DNA of 64,000 nucleotides, from assembly GCA_947454525.1 (NCBI GenBank), contig CANGJM010000002.1, forward strand, positions 1-64,000. Direction: 5' to 3'. The notes below the pieces were generated by a model. The model was given only the letters and a program-made list of their open reading frames with translations, was not told where the DNA came from and ran no database searches. This DNA is from Flavobacteriales bacterium. GTDB taxonomy: Bacteria > Bacteroidota > Bacteroidia > Flavobacteriales_D > Crocinitomicaceae. How positions within the stretch are numbered: position 1 is the stretch's first letter; each line of letters begins with the position of its first letter. Both the position numbers and the translations under genes were made by a program. Shown here piece by piece: positions 26,587 through 35,925 of the stretch.

Positions 26587-27852
26587 TTATTTAAGTACGA
26601 ATCGAGCGGTGTGTCTGGTGCGCTGTTGGAGGATGATTTCTTTGTCCTGTGTGACTTGTTCAATCGTTTGATCGTCATAATGGCGAATGGTCACGAGGGA
26701 TAAGTTCTCGTTGTATTTCACTTCATAATCAGACTGAAATAAGGCAAGAAATTCTTCTCTTTTCAGTTTTTTCTGATCCACTAAAATCGAGAAACTCAAA
26801 GCTGAATTCTGCATGAGGTTGATCTTGATGTTCAATGCGGATAATTTTCCAAAGATGACACTTAGATTTTCTTCTACAATAAAAGAAAAGTCTTTAGGTG
26901 TAAATGAATACAAGGCTTGATCAAACTTGAAAATGTAGGAAGGAATCAAATGGTCTTTACTCGATGAAGCCTGAATGGCTGTTCCATCTGCTTTTGGATC
27001 CAAAAAGGATTTTACATAAAGCGGGATGTTTCGGTTTTGTAAGGGCTGAATCGTTTTCGGATGGATTACACTTGCTCCGTAGTAGGAGAGTTCGATTGCT
27101 TCCTTAAACGAAATAGCGTCTAGTTTTTTCGTATTCGCAAAGTATTTTGGATCCGCATTCAACATTCCGGGAACATCTTTCCAAATGGTCACACTTTCCG
27201 CTTGACCACAATAAGCTAAAATTCCAGCGGTATAATCCGATCCTTCTCTTCCTAACGTTGTCGTGAATCCTTCCGTTGTATGACCTATGAATCCTTGAGT
27301 CAACAAAATATCTGCATCCTGAAATGCCGGAATCATGCGTTCTTGAAGGAGTTGTTCCGTTTTTTTCCAATCAACTTTCCCTTCTTGGTAGGTATGATCG
27401 GTACGTATCAATTTTCGCGCGTCCATCCATTGTACTGAAAAGTCTTGTTCAAGGAGAAATGCACTCACAATGTGCGAGGACAAAACTTCGCCCAGAGAAA
27501 CAATTTGATCGTATTCAAAGCTGTTGTTTTCAGAAAAAACTAACTCAAATCGAGCTTTCAAGGATTCGAATAGTTCTTCGATCGTTTGGTAGATTCTAAA
27601 ATGTTTTTCGGGAAATAATGCCGCCATGATGTCCATGTGGAAGGCTTCGAGTTCATCGACTAATCCCACAAACAACTTGTGGTTTTTAGTTTCTAGAGCG
27701 GTCACGATTTCCTCTAACTTGTTCGTAGATTTCCCCATAGCAGAAACTACGACAGTGAGTTTTTTACCGGGATAAAGGGATAAAATGGACGCGACATTTC
27801 GAATCGCATCTGCATCTTTTACGGATGCGCCACCAAATTTAAAAACAAGCAT
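26587..27852 (-). CDS. lysC: Aspartate kinase
   Basis: First step of the aspartate family pathway (lysine, methionine, threonine, diaminopimelate). The 421 residues have the kinase start MLVFKFGGASVKDADAIRN, VVVSAMGKSTNKLEEIV, TTLGREGSDYTAGILAY and KDVPGMLNADPKYF. A C-terminal ACT-like region follows (VIFGKLSALNIKINLMQNSA), usually the site of feedback control. It is monofunctional, without a fused homoserine dehydrogenase. It lies 10 bases after gpsA on the same strand. Confidence 0.93.
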   Translation of the reverse strand: MLVFKFGGASVKDADAIRNVASILSLYPGKKLTVVVSAMGKSTNKLEEIVTALETKNHKLFVGLVDELEAFHMDIMAALFPEKHFRIYQTIEELFESLKARFELVFSENNSFEYDQIVSLGEVLSSHIVSAFLLEQDFSVQWMDARKLIRTDHTYQEGKVDWKKTEQLLQERMIPAFQDADILLTQGFIGHTTEGFTTTLGREGSDYTAGILAYCGQAESVTIWKDVPGMLNADPKYFANTKKLDAISFKEAIELSYYGASVIHPKTIQPLQNRNIPLYVKSFLDPKADGTAIQASSSKDHLIPSYIFKFDQALYSFTPKDFSFIVEENLSVIFGKLSALNIKINLMQNSALSFSILVDQKKLKREEFLALFQSDYEVKYNENLSLVTIRHYDDQTIEQVTQDKEIILQQRTRHTARFVLK

Positions 27853-27862
27853 GTGGTCGAAT

Positions 27863-28861
27863 TTAAGATAATTTTTCAGCGAGTTGTTTCATTTCGATTA
27901 CAGGAGAAATTCCTCCGTATAATATGCGGTAAACAGCATTCAAAATCGGCATGTCTACGTCAAATTTCTTGTTGATTTCCGTCAAGCTATTAGTTGCATA
28001 GTATCCTTCTGCAATCATGTTCATTTCCAATTGAGCGGATTTAACGGAGTAGCCTTTACCGATCATGAATCCAAATGTACGGTTTCGTGAGAAATTGGAA
28101 TACGCTGTAACGAGCAGGTCTCCAAGGTACGCGCTTGACTTGGTGTCTCTATGTACGGGACTCACCACATCGATGAATCGTTCGATTTCTTGAATGGCAT
28201 TTGAAATTAATACAGCTTGGAAATTATCACCGTAACCGATACCGTGACAAATTCCAGCGGCAAGGGCGTAAACGTTTTTTAACACGGCAGAAATTTCTGT
28301 ACCGAATAAGTCATCCGAAAGCGTTGTTTTAATGTAACGACAAGCAAGTGCATCTGCCATATGTTTGGCAATGGATTGGTCGCTGCAAGCAATGGTTAAA
28401 TAGGATAAGCGTTCGAGTGCAACTTCTTCGGCATGACAAGGTCCACAGATGATGCCAATCTGCTCATACGGTGTTCCCAATGTTTTATGGATAAAGCGCG
28501 CTGGAATCGCATTGAACTCTGGAATGATTCCTTTGACGGCAGAAAAGACTGTTTTTCCTTTGAATAAATCAGCTGGAATAGAGGCAAATGTTTCCGTTAA
28601 AAAAGCGGATGGCGTTGCGATAATCACCACGTCTGCTGTTTCAATCATGCGAGATAAATCGGTCGAAATCTCCAGTTTAGCTAGGTCGAATTCAACGGAT
28701 TGTAAGTATTTCGCATTGTGTTTGTAATGCAGGACATGTGAAACAGATTCTTGGCTTCTCATCCACCAATTCACTTTTTCTTGTGTATTGCAAAGCAATT
28801 TCACAATGGCAGTTGCCCAACTTCCCCCACCAATTACGGCAATTCTTTTAGCTGTATTCAT
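27863..28861 (-). CDS. gpsA: Glycerol-3-phosphate dehydrogenase [NAD(P)+]
   Basis: Makes sn-glycerol-3-phosphate for phospholipid synthesis. The 332 residues open with the Rossmann motif IAVIGGGSWATAIVKLL; the catalytic lysines are expected in AVKGIIPEF and ISAVLKNVYALAAG, and the family pattern SSAYLGDLLVTAYSNFSRNR is present. A -7-like box TATTTTTG ends six bases before the ATG, so the mRNA could be almost leaderless. It is followed closely by lysC. Confidence 0.95.
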   Translation of the reverse strand: MNTAKRIAVIGGGSWATAIVKLLCNTQEKVNWWMRSQESVSHVLHYKHNAKYLQSVEFDLAKLEISTDLSRMIETADVVIIATPSAFLTETFASIPADLFKGKTVFSAVKGIIPEFNAIPARFIHKTLGTPYEQIGIICGPCHAEEVALERLSYLTIACSDQSIAKHMADALACRYIKTTLSDDLFGTEISAVLKNVYALAAGICHGIGYGDNFQAVLISNAIQEIERFIDVVSPVHRDTKSSAYLGDLLVTAYSNFSRNRTFGFMIGKGYSVKSAQLEMNMIAEGYYATNSLTEINKKFDVDMPILNAVYRILYGGISPVIEMKQLAEKLS

Positions 28862-28909
28862 CGCTGCAAAAATAGAAAAGATTGATGGAATAGACCGATT
28901 TCGAACAAA

Positions 28910-29263
28910 CTAGTTCAAATTGATGATGTCGCCGGCCTGTAAAGCCTCTGAAAAAGCATCGCGCATCTTCTCCATTTTTAAGCGCGATTGTGGATTTCCT
29001 TCAATGGCTTGATTTTTCAACTTGTAATACGTATCCAAAGATTTACCAAATAGATTTTGTTCGAGCTCACCTTTGACTTTCATAATTTTCGAGTTGAGAC
29101 TCAATAAATACGATTCAATTTCTCCAAGTCGCAGCAGTTCTTTTTGATCCAATTGATCCTTTTTCAATAAAGCGTGGTATTTCGGCAATAGCTCGTGAAG
29201 CAATTCAATGAATCGCTCCAATTCCTTGTCCAATGCTCCTTGTTGATCTTGAAAGTCCTCCAT
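28910..29263 (-). CDS. Small coiled-coil protein of unknown function
   Basis: From the ATG at 29263 the product has 117 residues. The frame is open to a second ATG at 29329, which would add 22 residues. It is strongly charged and helical (KELERFIELLHELLPKYHAL and IESYLLSLNSKIMKVKGELE), with no signal peptide or membrane segment. I do not recognise a family. It is divergent from the AIM24-like gene; with the shorter start, the divergent space contains one perfect DnaA-box sequence (TTATCCACA, 29301-29309). Confidence 0.6.
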   Translation of the reverse strand: MEDFQDQQGALDKELERFIELLHELLPKYHALLKKDQLDQKELLRLGEIESYLLSLNSKIMKVKGELEQNLFGKSLDTYYKLKNQAIEGNPQSRLKMEKMRDAFSEALQAGDIINLN

Positions 29264-29373
29264 ATGCGTATCGCTAGTACCATAAAAGTAAACATTATTG
29301 TTATCCACAAAACATTTTTTTATTTTCATTTTTCTTTGATGGATTCCGATTAATTTTGATAAAAAAAACTACG

Positions 29374-30165
29374 ATGAAAACAAATCACGAAATCGACTTT
29401 TACATTCACGGAGAGGAAATGCAGTATGTTGAAATTGAACTAGATCCACAAGAAACGGCCATTGCAGAAGCGGGTGCGTTTATGTACATGGATGATGGAA
29501 TCCAAATGGAAACGATTTTCGGTGATGGTTCTGTCCAACAAAAGGGATTCATGGGCAAATTGTTGAACGCTGGAAAACGACTGCTAACAGGTGAAAGTCT
29601 GTTCATGACCGCTTTCACGCATCACGGTAATAACAAAGCAAAAGTAGCCTTCGCTTCTCCTTATCCAGGAAAAATTATTCCACTAGATTTAGCGCAATAC
29701 CAAGGAAAAATTATTTGTCAGAAGGACGCATTTTTATGTGCAGCAAAAGGCGTAGCCATTGGAATTGAATTTCAAAAGAAATTAGGCACTGGACTATTTG
29801 GTGGTGAAGGATTTATCATGCAAAAATTAGAGGGTGACGGAATGGCTTTCTGTCATGCAGGTGGACACGTGATGAAACGAACATTGAATCCAGGTGAAGT
29901 ACTTCGTGTAGACACCGGATGCATCGTTGCGTACACCCAAGATGTAGATTACGACATTCAATTTATCGGAGGAGTGAAAAACACCTTATTCGGAGGCGAA
30001 GGAATGTTTTTCGCTACGTTAAGAGGGCCAGGTGAAGTTTGGTTACAAACCTTGCCAATTTCTCGACTTGCTTCGCGTATTTTATCCTATGGAGTTGGTC
30101 CACGTAAAGAGGAGGGAAGTATCCTCGGCGGACTCGGTAACTTATTGGATGGAGATGGGGCTTAA
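29374..30165 (+). CDS. AIM24/TIGR00266 family protein
   Basis: Product of 263 residues from the ATG at 29374 (the frame opens six codons earlier at a TTG). It is a beta-rich protein of the AIM24 family: [33 protein letters not shown] and [20 protein letters not shown]. The family occurs from bacteria to yeast mitochondria and its bacterial role is unknown. A -7-like box TAATTTTG lies at 29351-29358 without a matching -33 box. Confidence 0.88.
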   Translation: MKTNHEIDFYIHGEEMQYVEIELDPQETAIAEAGAFMYMDDGIQMETIFGDGSVQQKGFMGKLLNAGKRLLTGESLFMTAFTHHGNNKAKVAFASPYPGKIIPLDLAQYQGKIICQKDAFLCAAKGVAIGIEFQKKLGTGLFGGEGFIMQKLEGDGMAFCHAGGHVMKRTLNPGEVLRVDTGCIVAYTQDVDYDIQFIGGVKNTLFGGEGMFFATLRGPGEVWLQTLPISRLASRILSYGVGPRKEEGSILGGLGNLLDGDGA

Positions 30166-30993
30166 TTAGCCGTTCAACTCGATGCAATCATCTTTAATGA
30201 TGATTTTTTTCCAACGGTATAATTTACCAATCGCTTGTTTGAAGGTCTTTTTACTCATCCCTAATTGTTCTCGAATTTCCTCTGGAGAAGAACGGTCACT
30301 TAGCGGTAGAACTTTCACCTTTGTTAATTCATCGAGGATAAATTGAGATGCTTCGTCGTATTTTTCAAAAGTAATCGGTTCTAAACGGATGTCTAGTTTT
30401 CCATCTGGACGTACAACGCTGACAAAGCCTTTGATTTCTTGTCCACGTTCAAGGACTTTTGTCTGTTGATTTTTGAAGATGAGTCCTTCGTAGCGGTTGT
30501 TGACAATGACATTGCGTCCAAGTTTACCTTCTTCACAAATTAATAAATCAACGGCTTGACCAACCATCTCTTGATCTTCGCACAGATCCAACACTTTGCG
30601 AACCTTCATACTACCGAAAAGTCGGTCTGTTTCAAAATCGTAACGCAAGGTGAATAAGTATTTTTCTTCTTGTTCGAGACGATGCAATTGTTCGCTAAAC
30701 GGGACAAGCAAGTCTTTGTCCAATCCCCAATCTACGAATGCTCCGTATGGATTGACATGGATAACTTCCAAGTAACGACATTCACCTAAAAGGATCAGAG
30801 GTACTTCCGTTGTACAAACAATTCGGTTTTCTGAATCTTTCATAACAAAAACATCTACCACACTTCCTTCTTCGTGTTCAGGTAGGATGTATTTATTGGG
30901 CAACAAAACTTCATTGTCTTGTAAATCGATAAGGTAAGCACCCGGAGGAGCAAAACGCTTTATGGTAAGTTGATTGATTCTTCCTAATTGCAT
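30166..30993 (-). CDS. CvfB/YitL-like RNA-binding protein with S1 domains
   Basis: 275 residues. The N-terminal S1-like modules are visible in RYLEVIHVNPYGAFVDWGLD and LLVPFSEQ, followed by a third S1-like part (GLIFKNQQTKVLERGQEIKG). A C-terminal winged-helix region ends it (SPEEIREQLGMSKKTFKQAI). This domain order is that of CvfB of Staphylococcus and YitL of Bacillus, proposed RNA-binding regulators. It shares a base with the upstream gene (TAATG), so the two are translationally coupled. Confidence 0.85.
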   Translation of the reverse strand: MQLGRINQLTIKRFAPPGAYLIDLQDNEVLLPNKYILPEHEEGSVVDVFVMKDSENRIVCTTEVPLILLGECRYLEVIHVNPYGAFVDWGLDKDLLVPFSEQLHRLEQEEKYLFTLRYDFETDRLFGSMKVRKVLDLCEDQEMVGQAVDLLICEEGKLGRNVIVNNRYEGLIFKNQQTKVLERGQEIKGFVSVVRPDGKLDIRLEPITFEKYDEASQFILDELTKVKVLPLSDRSSPEEIREQLGMSKKTFKQAIGKLYRWKKIIIKDDCIELNG

Positions 30994-32087
30994 TAGTTCG
31001 TGGTAGTTTTTTTATTTTTTTTACCGCGACCAACCGGCATTATTTCAGGGTTCTTGTGTCTTCGACTGAAGAGACGAACTTTGGGAAGACGAAAATCTTC
31101 CGTTGTCATTTGGTCCTCTGGTGTATTTTCTGTTCGAGCGACATGTGTTCCGTTGTTTTCTACACCTTCGTCCTTTGGACTAATCCAATCGGCATTCATT
31201 CGGTTTTTCTCTACTTTTCCGGTACGTGAATTCAACGAGTAAAAGGATTTCTCAACGTTTTTGTCATCCGGATTCGTCATGATGACATCTTCTTGCAAAA
31301 CCCAGTTTTCTGCGTCGTAATCATAACGATAGCAATCATAGCTCATGTCGGGAATGTAGTAGGAGTAAACTCCTTCCAAAACAGGAGATTCAGGAGATAA
31401 ATGATCAAAAACAACGCGTCCGTTTTTAGGATCAAATCGCATGCTCATGTTTGAAAGATTCGAATATTCATACACAACGCGCTTCAAGGTTGTGCGATTT
31501 GCTTTAAAAACCGGACTCCCAAATTTCGGTGTATTTCCGGAGAACGTAAGGACATCCATTAATTTGAAATTGCTCCCCGTTGTTCCACCGTCCCAACCAA
31601 TGAGAAGGTATTCGGTTTTTCCATGGTGTCCAAATGGAATGATTTTGTAGTATAATGCTCCGTACCAGTTTTTCGCATCAATGATTCCCTCGGGTTTTGG
31701 CGCGTATGGATCAAGTTTATCGATTAATTCAGTAACAGTTACTTTTTCTTTTCCTTCCTCTTTTTTCAGAACAAATCCACCATAGCTGTAAGAGTAATCC
31801 GTGTATTCAATGTTCCAATTGATGATGCGAACCAACTCGTCTTCACTGTCCAAAACAGCAATCGTTTTTAATAAGGTGAATGGATAATCGAAAGCTCCTT
31901 CGGATTTTAAAAAAGCTTCCATTTCTTTTTTGAAAACGATATTTAGACGGTCCATTTCTTCGTCCGTCTTGGCACTGCGAAGTTTCAACAAGCTTTCATT
32001 TAGGCGCGCTTCTTTCTGTTGTAATTCACTTTGGGTGAAGGACAATTGAGCAAGGACCAAAAAAAAGAAAAGTGAAACGAATTTCAT
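30993..32087 (-). CDS. Secreted protein of unknown function
   Basis: 364 residues with a clear signal peptide (MKFVSLFFFLVLAQLSFTQS). No family recognised. The mature part has an N-terminal helical stretch (ARLNESLLKLRSAKTDEEMD), then aromatic-rich beta segments (NIEYTDYSYSYGGFVLKKEE, YGALYYKIIPFGHHGK). The C-terminus is very basic (RRHKNPEIMPVGRGKKNKK). It is the first gene of a pair with the CvfB-like gene, overlapping it by one base. Confidence 0.8.
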   Translation of the reverse strand: MKFVSLFFFLVLAQLSFTQSELQQKEARLNESLLKLRSAKTDEEMDRLNIVFKKEMEAFLKSEGAFDYPFTLLKTIAVLDSEDELVRIINWNIEYTDYSYSYGGFVLKKEEGKEKVTVTELIDKLDPYAPKPEGIIDAKNWYGALYYKIIPFGHHGKTEYLLIGWDGGTTGSNFKLMDVLTFSGNTPKFGSPVFKANRTTLKRVVYEYSNLSNMSMRFDPKNGRVVFDHLSPESPVLEGVYSYYIPDMSYDCYRYDYDAENWVLQEDVIMTNPDDKNVEKSFYSLNSRTGKVEKNRMNADWISPKDEGVENNGTHVARTENTPEDQMTTEDFRLPKVRLFSRRHKNPEIMPVGRGKKNKKTTTN

Positions 32088-32127
32088 ACCGAGTGAGTTA
32101 ACGTTGAAAACCGTTTATTGTTACGCT

Positions 32128-32772
32128 TTAGAGGGATTTCAAATTTGAAATCGTTTCTTGTGGAGATGCGGAATTAAACACAAAGCTTCCAGCAACTAAT
32201 GCTTCGGCTCCGGCTTCAGCTAAAAGCTTTCCAGTTTCCATGTTCACTCCACCATCTACTTCAATGATAAAAGATGCGTTTTTATGCGTTCTTAATGCTA
32301 CTAGGGAACGTACTTTGTCCACACTTGCGTGGATGAATTTTTGTCCACCAAATCCTGGATTCACAGACATGATCAACACTAAATCTAAATCCGCAGCAAT
32401 TTCTTCTAGAACACTAACGGGCGTATGAGGATTCAAGGCAACACCTGCTTTCATTCCCAATTCTTTGATGCGAGAAACGGTGCGGTGTAAATGACGACAT
32501 GCTTCGTAATGTACGGTGAGAATGTCCGTCCCTGATTTCTGAAATTGCTCCAAGAAATCATCTGGATTTTGAATCATGATGTGTACATCCAAGGTTTTTT
32601 TTGTGTGCTTGCGAATGGCTTCCAAAACAGGAAAACCAAAAGAAATGTTTGGAACGAAGACACCATCCATGACATCAATATGTAACCAATCAGCTTGAGA
32701 CTGATCCAACATTTCAGTGTCGCGTTGAATGTTACCAAAATCACACGATAAAACAGATGGAGAAACGATCAT
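32128..32772 (-). CDS. rpe: Ribulose-phosphate 3-epimerase
   Basis: TIM-barrel enzyme of the pentose phosphate pathway. From the ATG at 32772 (214 residues) it reads IVSPSVLSCDFGNIQRD, then WLHIDVMDGVFVPNISFG (metal His and catalytic Asp), ILTVHYEAC, VNPGFGGQKFIH and IEVDGGVNMETGKLLAEAGA. The frame opens at a TTG 15 bases upstream, but the ATG fits the family. A -7-like box TAACTTTG lies at 32785-32792 between this gene and the transpeptidase stop. Confidence 0.96.
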   Translation of the reverse strand: MIVSPSVLSCDFGNIQRDTEMLDQSQADWLHIDVMDGVFVPNISFGFPVLEAIRKHTKKTLDVHIMIQNPDDFLEQFQKSGTDILTVHYEACRHLHRTVSRIKELGMKAGVALNPHTPVSVLEEIAADLDLVLIMSVNPGFGGQKFIHASVDKVRSLVALRTHKNASFIIEVDGGVNMETGKLLAEAGAEALVAGSFVFNSASPQETISNLKSL

Positions 32773-32796
32773 AACTTTTTTTGACAAAGTTAGGAA

Positions 32797-34377
32797 TTAT
32801 TTGCCGTTCAAGAGGATTTTCACCAAGCTTGTTTCTTTTGAATAAAGGTCGTGATGAAAATAAATCCCTTGTCGGTCGGCGACCACCGTTTGGTACTCGA
32901 CAAAAATCGGAACAGGACTCAATAAACGCAATGGGTGATTCGTTTGTAGGTTCATTAGACTGTCCAAGGAATCTCCCGTTATTGGATTCGACTTTTTGCC
33001 GAGGCTATCGAATTGCAGCATGACTTTCGCCAATTCAAGTGGACGTTCACAGCGCATACATCCGTGAGAGAAACTTCGGTAACTTTGGTTAAACAAGCCT
33101 TTGGAAGGAGTGTCGTGCACGTAAACGCTATACGGATTAGGGAATTCAAATTTGATGATTCCAAGGCTATTGTCTGACCCCGGCTGTTGAATAACGGTGT
33201 ATGGAAACGTATTGACTTTGATTTTCTTCCAATTGATTTTGTCTGGATTTACTTCCACTTCCTTGGCTTTGAAAATCTTCATGTGATTTCGTGTCAAATA
33301 GTTGCGGTTAACTTTTAGGGCAGGAAGTACTTCTTTCTGTGCGATCGACGAAGGCACTTTCCAGAATGGATAGCAAATAATTCGATTAATCTTTGATTGT
33401 AAAGTCGGAGTTTGATTGCTTACTTTCCCCACGATGATGCGGTGCTGACTTCTTAACGTGTCATTGGCAAAATAAAAAAGTTCAAAAGACGGAATGTTGA
33501 TGCGGATGTATTTCACCAAGGTATCGTTACGTTGTCGTAGTCGATCGAGGGCAATGGCGCCGCGTAAACTTCGAGCCAAGGAACTTTCCGAAAGTGCTTT
33601 TGCCGTGGCGTCTCCAATTTTCCCATCGGATGTGAGTCCGTTGTTTCGTTGAAAGTGTCGAAGCGCTTCGCGAATGGCTAAACTATCGGCTTGTTCGCTT
33701 ATGTATTTTTTGGATATTAAAGCGGTCCTCATTCCTGAAAATGCGGTTTCGTTATTTTCTTTTTCTGTTAGCAGCGTGAATGTTTCTGCGTCCAAAAAAG
33801 CGGTGTCGCAAAAATGAAAAAAGTGTTGCGCCATGAAGCGATAATTGGTATCAACCGGACCTTGTGCCAGAATTACTCTGTCGAATTCACGTACCTTACT
33901 TTGATTCCACAAGCGATTTAATCCGCTAAAATCCAATTTCTTTGGACGTAATTTTTGCTGTTCAAAATCGATGAATCCATGCGTTAAATCGTGTTGAACA
34001 ATCGCTAAATTGCTCATTAAAATCACTTCTTTTTCGAGCGAATGTAATTTCGGGTTAATGGAAATTAAGCGCGTAGCAGGAATTCCAAAGCGAATACAAC
34101 GATCGAGTGATTTTTTTAAAGCTTCGCCACGTTCAGAAAATACGGAATCCGCTGTCAAGACAGCATAGTAACGACGTGTGGCATAAAATTGACGGATTCC
34201 TTTGTGAAGCGATGAGTCGATGTGCAAGTGAGTCAGGTATTCAGATGTCAAAATTCGTTGCATTTTCTCTGGAACACTTATTTTTTTATCAAGCAAAAAG
34301 GGTTTTTTGCTGACAGCCTCCTTCTCGCTACACGAAAAAAGAATAAGTAAAATGAAAATCAAACAGGATACTTTCAT
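32797..34377 (-). CDS. L,D-transpeptidase lipoprotein (YcbB/LdtD type)
   Basis: Envelope enzyme that forms 3-3 peptidoglycan cross-links or attaches proteins. From the ATG at 34377 (526 residues) it has a lipoprotein signal with lipobox LILFSC. A peptidoglycan-binding domain lies at mid-length (ALRHFQRNNGLTSDGKIGDA). The YkuD catalytic domain has the motif SHGCMRCERPLELA, nucleophile Cys near residue 438. The frame also opens at an ATG six codons upstream, which would place extra residues before the signal. Confidence 0.92.
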   Translation of the reverse strand: MKVSCLIFILLILFSCSEKEAVSKKPFLLDKKISVPEKMQRILTSEYLTHLHIDSSLHKGIRQFYATRRYYAVLTADSVFSERGEALKKSLDRCIRFGIPATRLISINPKLHSLEKEVILMSNLAIVQHDLTHGFIDFEQQKLRPKKLDFSGLNRLWNQSKVREFDRVILAQGPVDTNYRFMAQHFFHFCDTAFLDAETFTLLTEKENNETAFSGMRTALISKKYISEQADSLAIREALRHFQRNNGLTSDGKIGDATAKALSESSLARSLRGAIALDRLRQRNDTLVKYIRINIPSFELFYFANDTLRSQHRIIVGKVSNQTPTLQSKINRIICYPFWKVPSSIAQKEVLPALKVNRNYLTRNHMKIFKAKEVEVNPDKINWKKIKVNTFPYTVIQQPGSDNSLGIIKFEFPNPYSVYVHDTPSKGLFNQSYRSFSHGCMRCERPLELAKVMLQFDSLGKKSNPITGDSLDSLMNLQTNHPLRLLSPVPIFVEYQTVVADRQGIYFHHDLYSKETSLVKILLNGK

Positions 34378-34444
34378 GACTAAAGGGATTATCATTAACT
34401 TCGATAACTTGTTGAAAGGTAAAACAATTCACTGAAATTCACTT

Positions 34445-35047
34445 ATGTTATTAATTATTCTTGTTGCAACAATTATTATTTCACTTTGGGCCGATAAAAA
34501 TGAAGCCGTAAAAGATCGAATGTTGTTTATTCCGTATCGAATAAAACACCAACAGGAGTACCATCGTTTCATTACGCACGCCTTTATTCATGCTGATTTC
34601 CCTCACCTCGCTTTCAACATGATGACCTTGTATTTCATGGGAGAATTCCTCTACCTAGAGTGGATGAATGTATATGGCAACGCTGGAATTATTTATTTCT
34701 GTGTCCTGTATTTTGTCGGAATGATAGCCGCAACGTTTTTCCCAATGGTGAAACACCAAGATCAGCCCGGTTACCGAAGTCTTGGTGCATCTGGAGCTGT
34801 TTCTGCTGTTTTATTCGCAGTGATTCTATGGAATCCAACCTTATCCCTTTCCTTGATGTTTATTCCAATTCCGATTCCCGCATATATCTTCGGTCCGCTT
34901 TATTTGCTGTTTGAATATTTTTCATTGAAAAAAGGCAATACTGGAATTGCACATGATGCGCACCTGGGAGGGGCCATTTTTGGCATTTTATTTGTCCTGA
35001 TGTTGGACCCACAAAAAGGAATTCAATTTGTACATTTGTTTCACTAA
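34445..35047 (+). CDS. Rhomboid-family intramembrane serine protease
   Basis: 200 residues with about five to six membrane helices. The catalytic Ser116 lies in LGASGAVSAVLFAV and His173 in HDAHLGGAIFGIL, giving the Ser-His dyad. The oxyanion Asn is expected in FPHLAFNMMTLYFMGEFLY. Substrates are unknown. It is divergent from the L,D-transpeptidase gene and 17 bases before the aminotransferase gene on the same strand. Confidence 0.92.
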   Translation: MLLIILVATIIISLWADKNEAVKDRMLFIPYRIKHQQEYHRFITHAFIHADFPHLAFNMMTLYFMGEFLYLEWMNVYGNAGIIYFCVLYFVGMIAATFFPMVKHQDQPGYRSLGASGAVSAVLFAVILWNPTLSLSLMFIPIPIPAYIFGPLYLLFEYFSLKKGNTGIAHDAHLGGAIFGILFVLMLDPQKGIQFVHLFH

Positions 35048-35064
35048 TTCGCGACTGAGACGCT

Positions 35065-35925
35065 ATGGCTTTGCTTTACATCAATAACAACGGAACGATT
35101 TTATCCAACGATGCGCCAACAATCCATCCTGGAAATCGTGGGCATTTGTACGGAGATGGGGTATTCGAAAGTATCCGCTTAATCAATGGGAAACCGTTGA
35201 ACTTGGAAAATCATATAAAACGCATGTTGGATGGTGCTCGGGTAATCAAGATGAGAACACCGTCTTACTACACCACTGAATTTTTCGAATCAAAAGTACT
35301 TGAACTGTGTCAGCGCTCTGGTATTCTGGAAGGTGGACGTTGTCGACTTTCTTTAGACCGTGTTTCAGGTGGCGCGTATTTGCCTGAATCGAACGAATGT
35401 ACTTTTTACATAGAGGTTTATCCGTACGATGTGAATCATTTCGAGTTAAACGCAAAAGGACTCGAAGTAGATATTTATCAGGACATCAAGCTTCAAAAGA
35501 ACTTTTTATCCAATTACAAAACGAAGTCCGGATTGACCTATGTCATGGCGGCATTGTCGGCAAAAGAGAAAGGACTAGACGATGTATTCCTCATTAACGA
35601 ACGCGGAAATATTCTGGAAACATCTTGCTGTAATATTTTTATTGTCAGCAATGGCGTGTTGTACACACCAGGATTAGATGAAGCGTGTTTGGCTGGAACG
35701 ATGCGCATGCAAATCATCAATTTAGCGTTGGCGAATGGAATCAAAGTGTACGAATGTGCGATTCTACCTCAGAACGTTTTGGCAGCAGATGAAATCCTTG
35801 TCACGAATGCCATTCGTGGAATAAATTGGATTGGTGGATACCGAACGAAACGCTTCCACAACAACATGGCGCGTAAGTTGGTCGTTTTGTTGAACGATCA
35901 TTGGGAAAAGCAATTAGGACTTTAA
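35065..35925 (+). CDS. Class IV (branched-chain type) aminotransferase or aminodeoxychorismate lyase
   Basis: PLP enzyme of fold type IV, 286 residues. The start HPGNRGHLYGDGVFESIRLI and the PLP Lys152 in FLSNYKTKSGLTYVMA are seen, then INERGNILETSCCNIFIV and CLAGTMRMQIINLA. Sequence alone does not separate IlvE, D-amino acid transaminase and PabC. The spacing from the Lys to the conserved Val matches PabC and D-AAT. Its TAA overlaps the stop of the convergent gene at 35922. Confidence 0.85.
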   Translation: MALLYINNNGTILSNDAPTIHPGNRGHLYGDGVFESIRLINGKPLNLENHIKRMLDGARVIKMRTPSYYTTEFFESKVLELCQRSGILEGGRCRLSLDRVSGGAYLPESNECTFYIEVYPYDVNHFELNAKGLEVDIYQDIKLQKNFLSNYKTKSGLTYVMAALSAKEKGLDDVFLINERGNILETSCCNIFIVSNGVLYTPGLDEACLAGTMRMQIINLALANGIKVYECAILPQNVLAADEILVTNAIRGINWIGGYRTKRFHNNMARKLVVLLNDHWEKQLGL

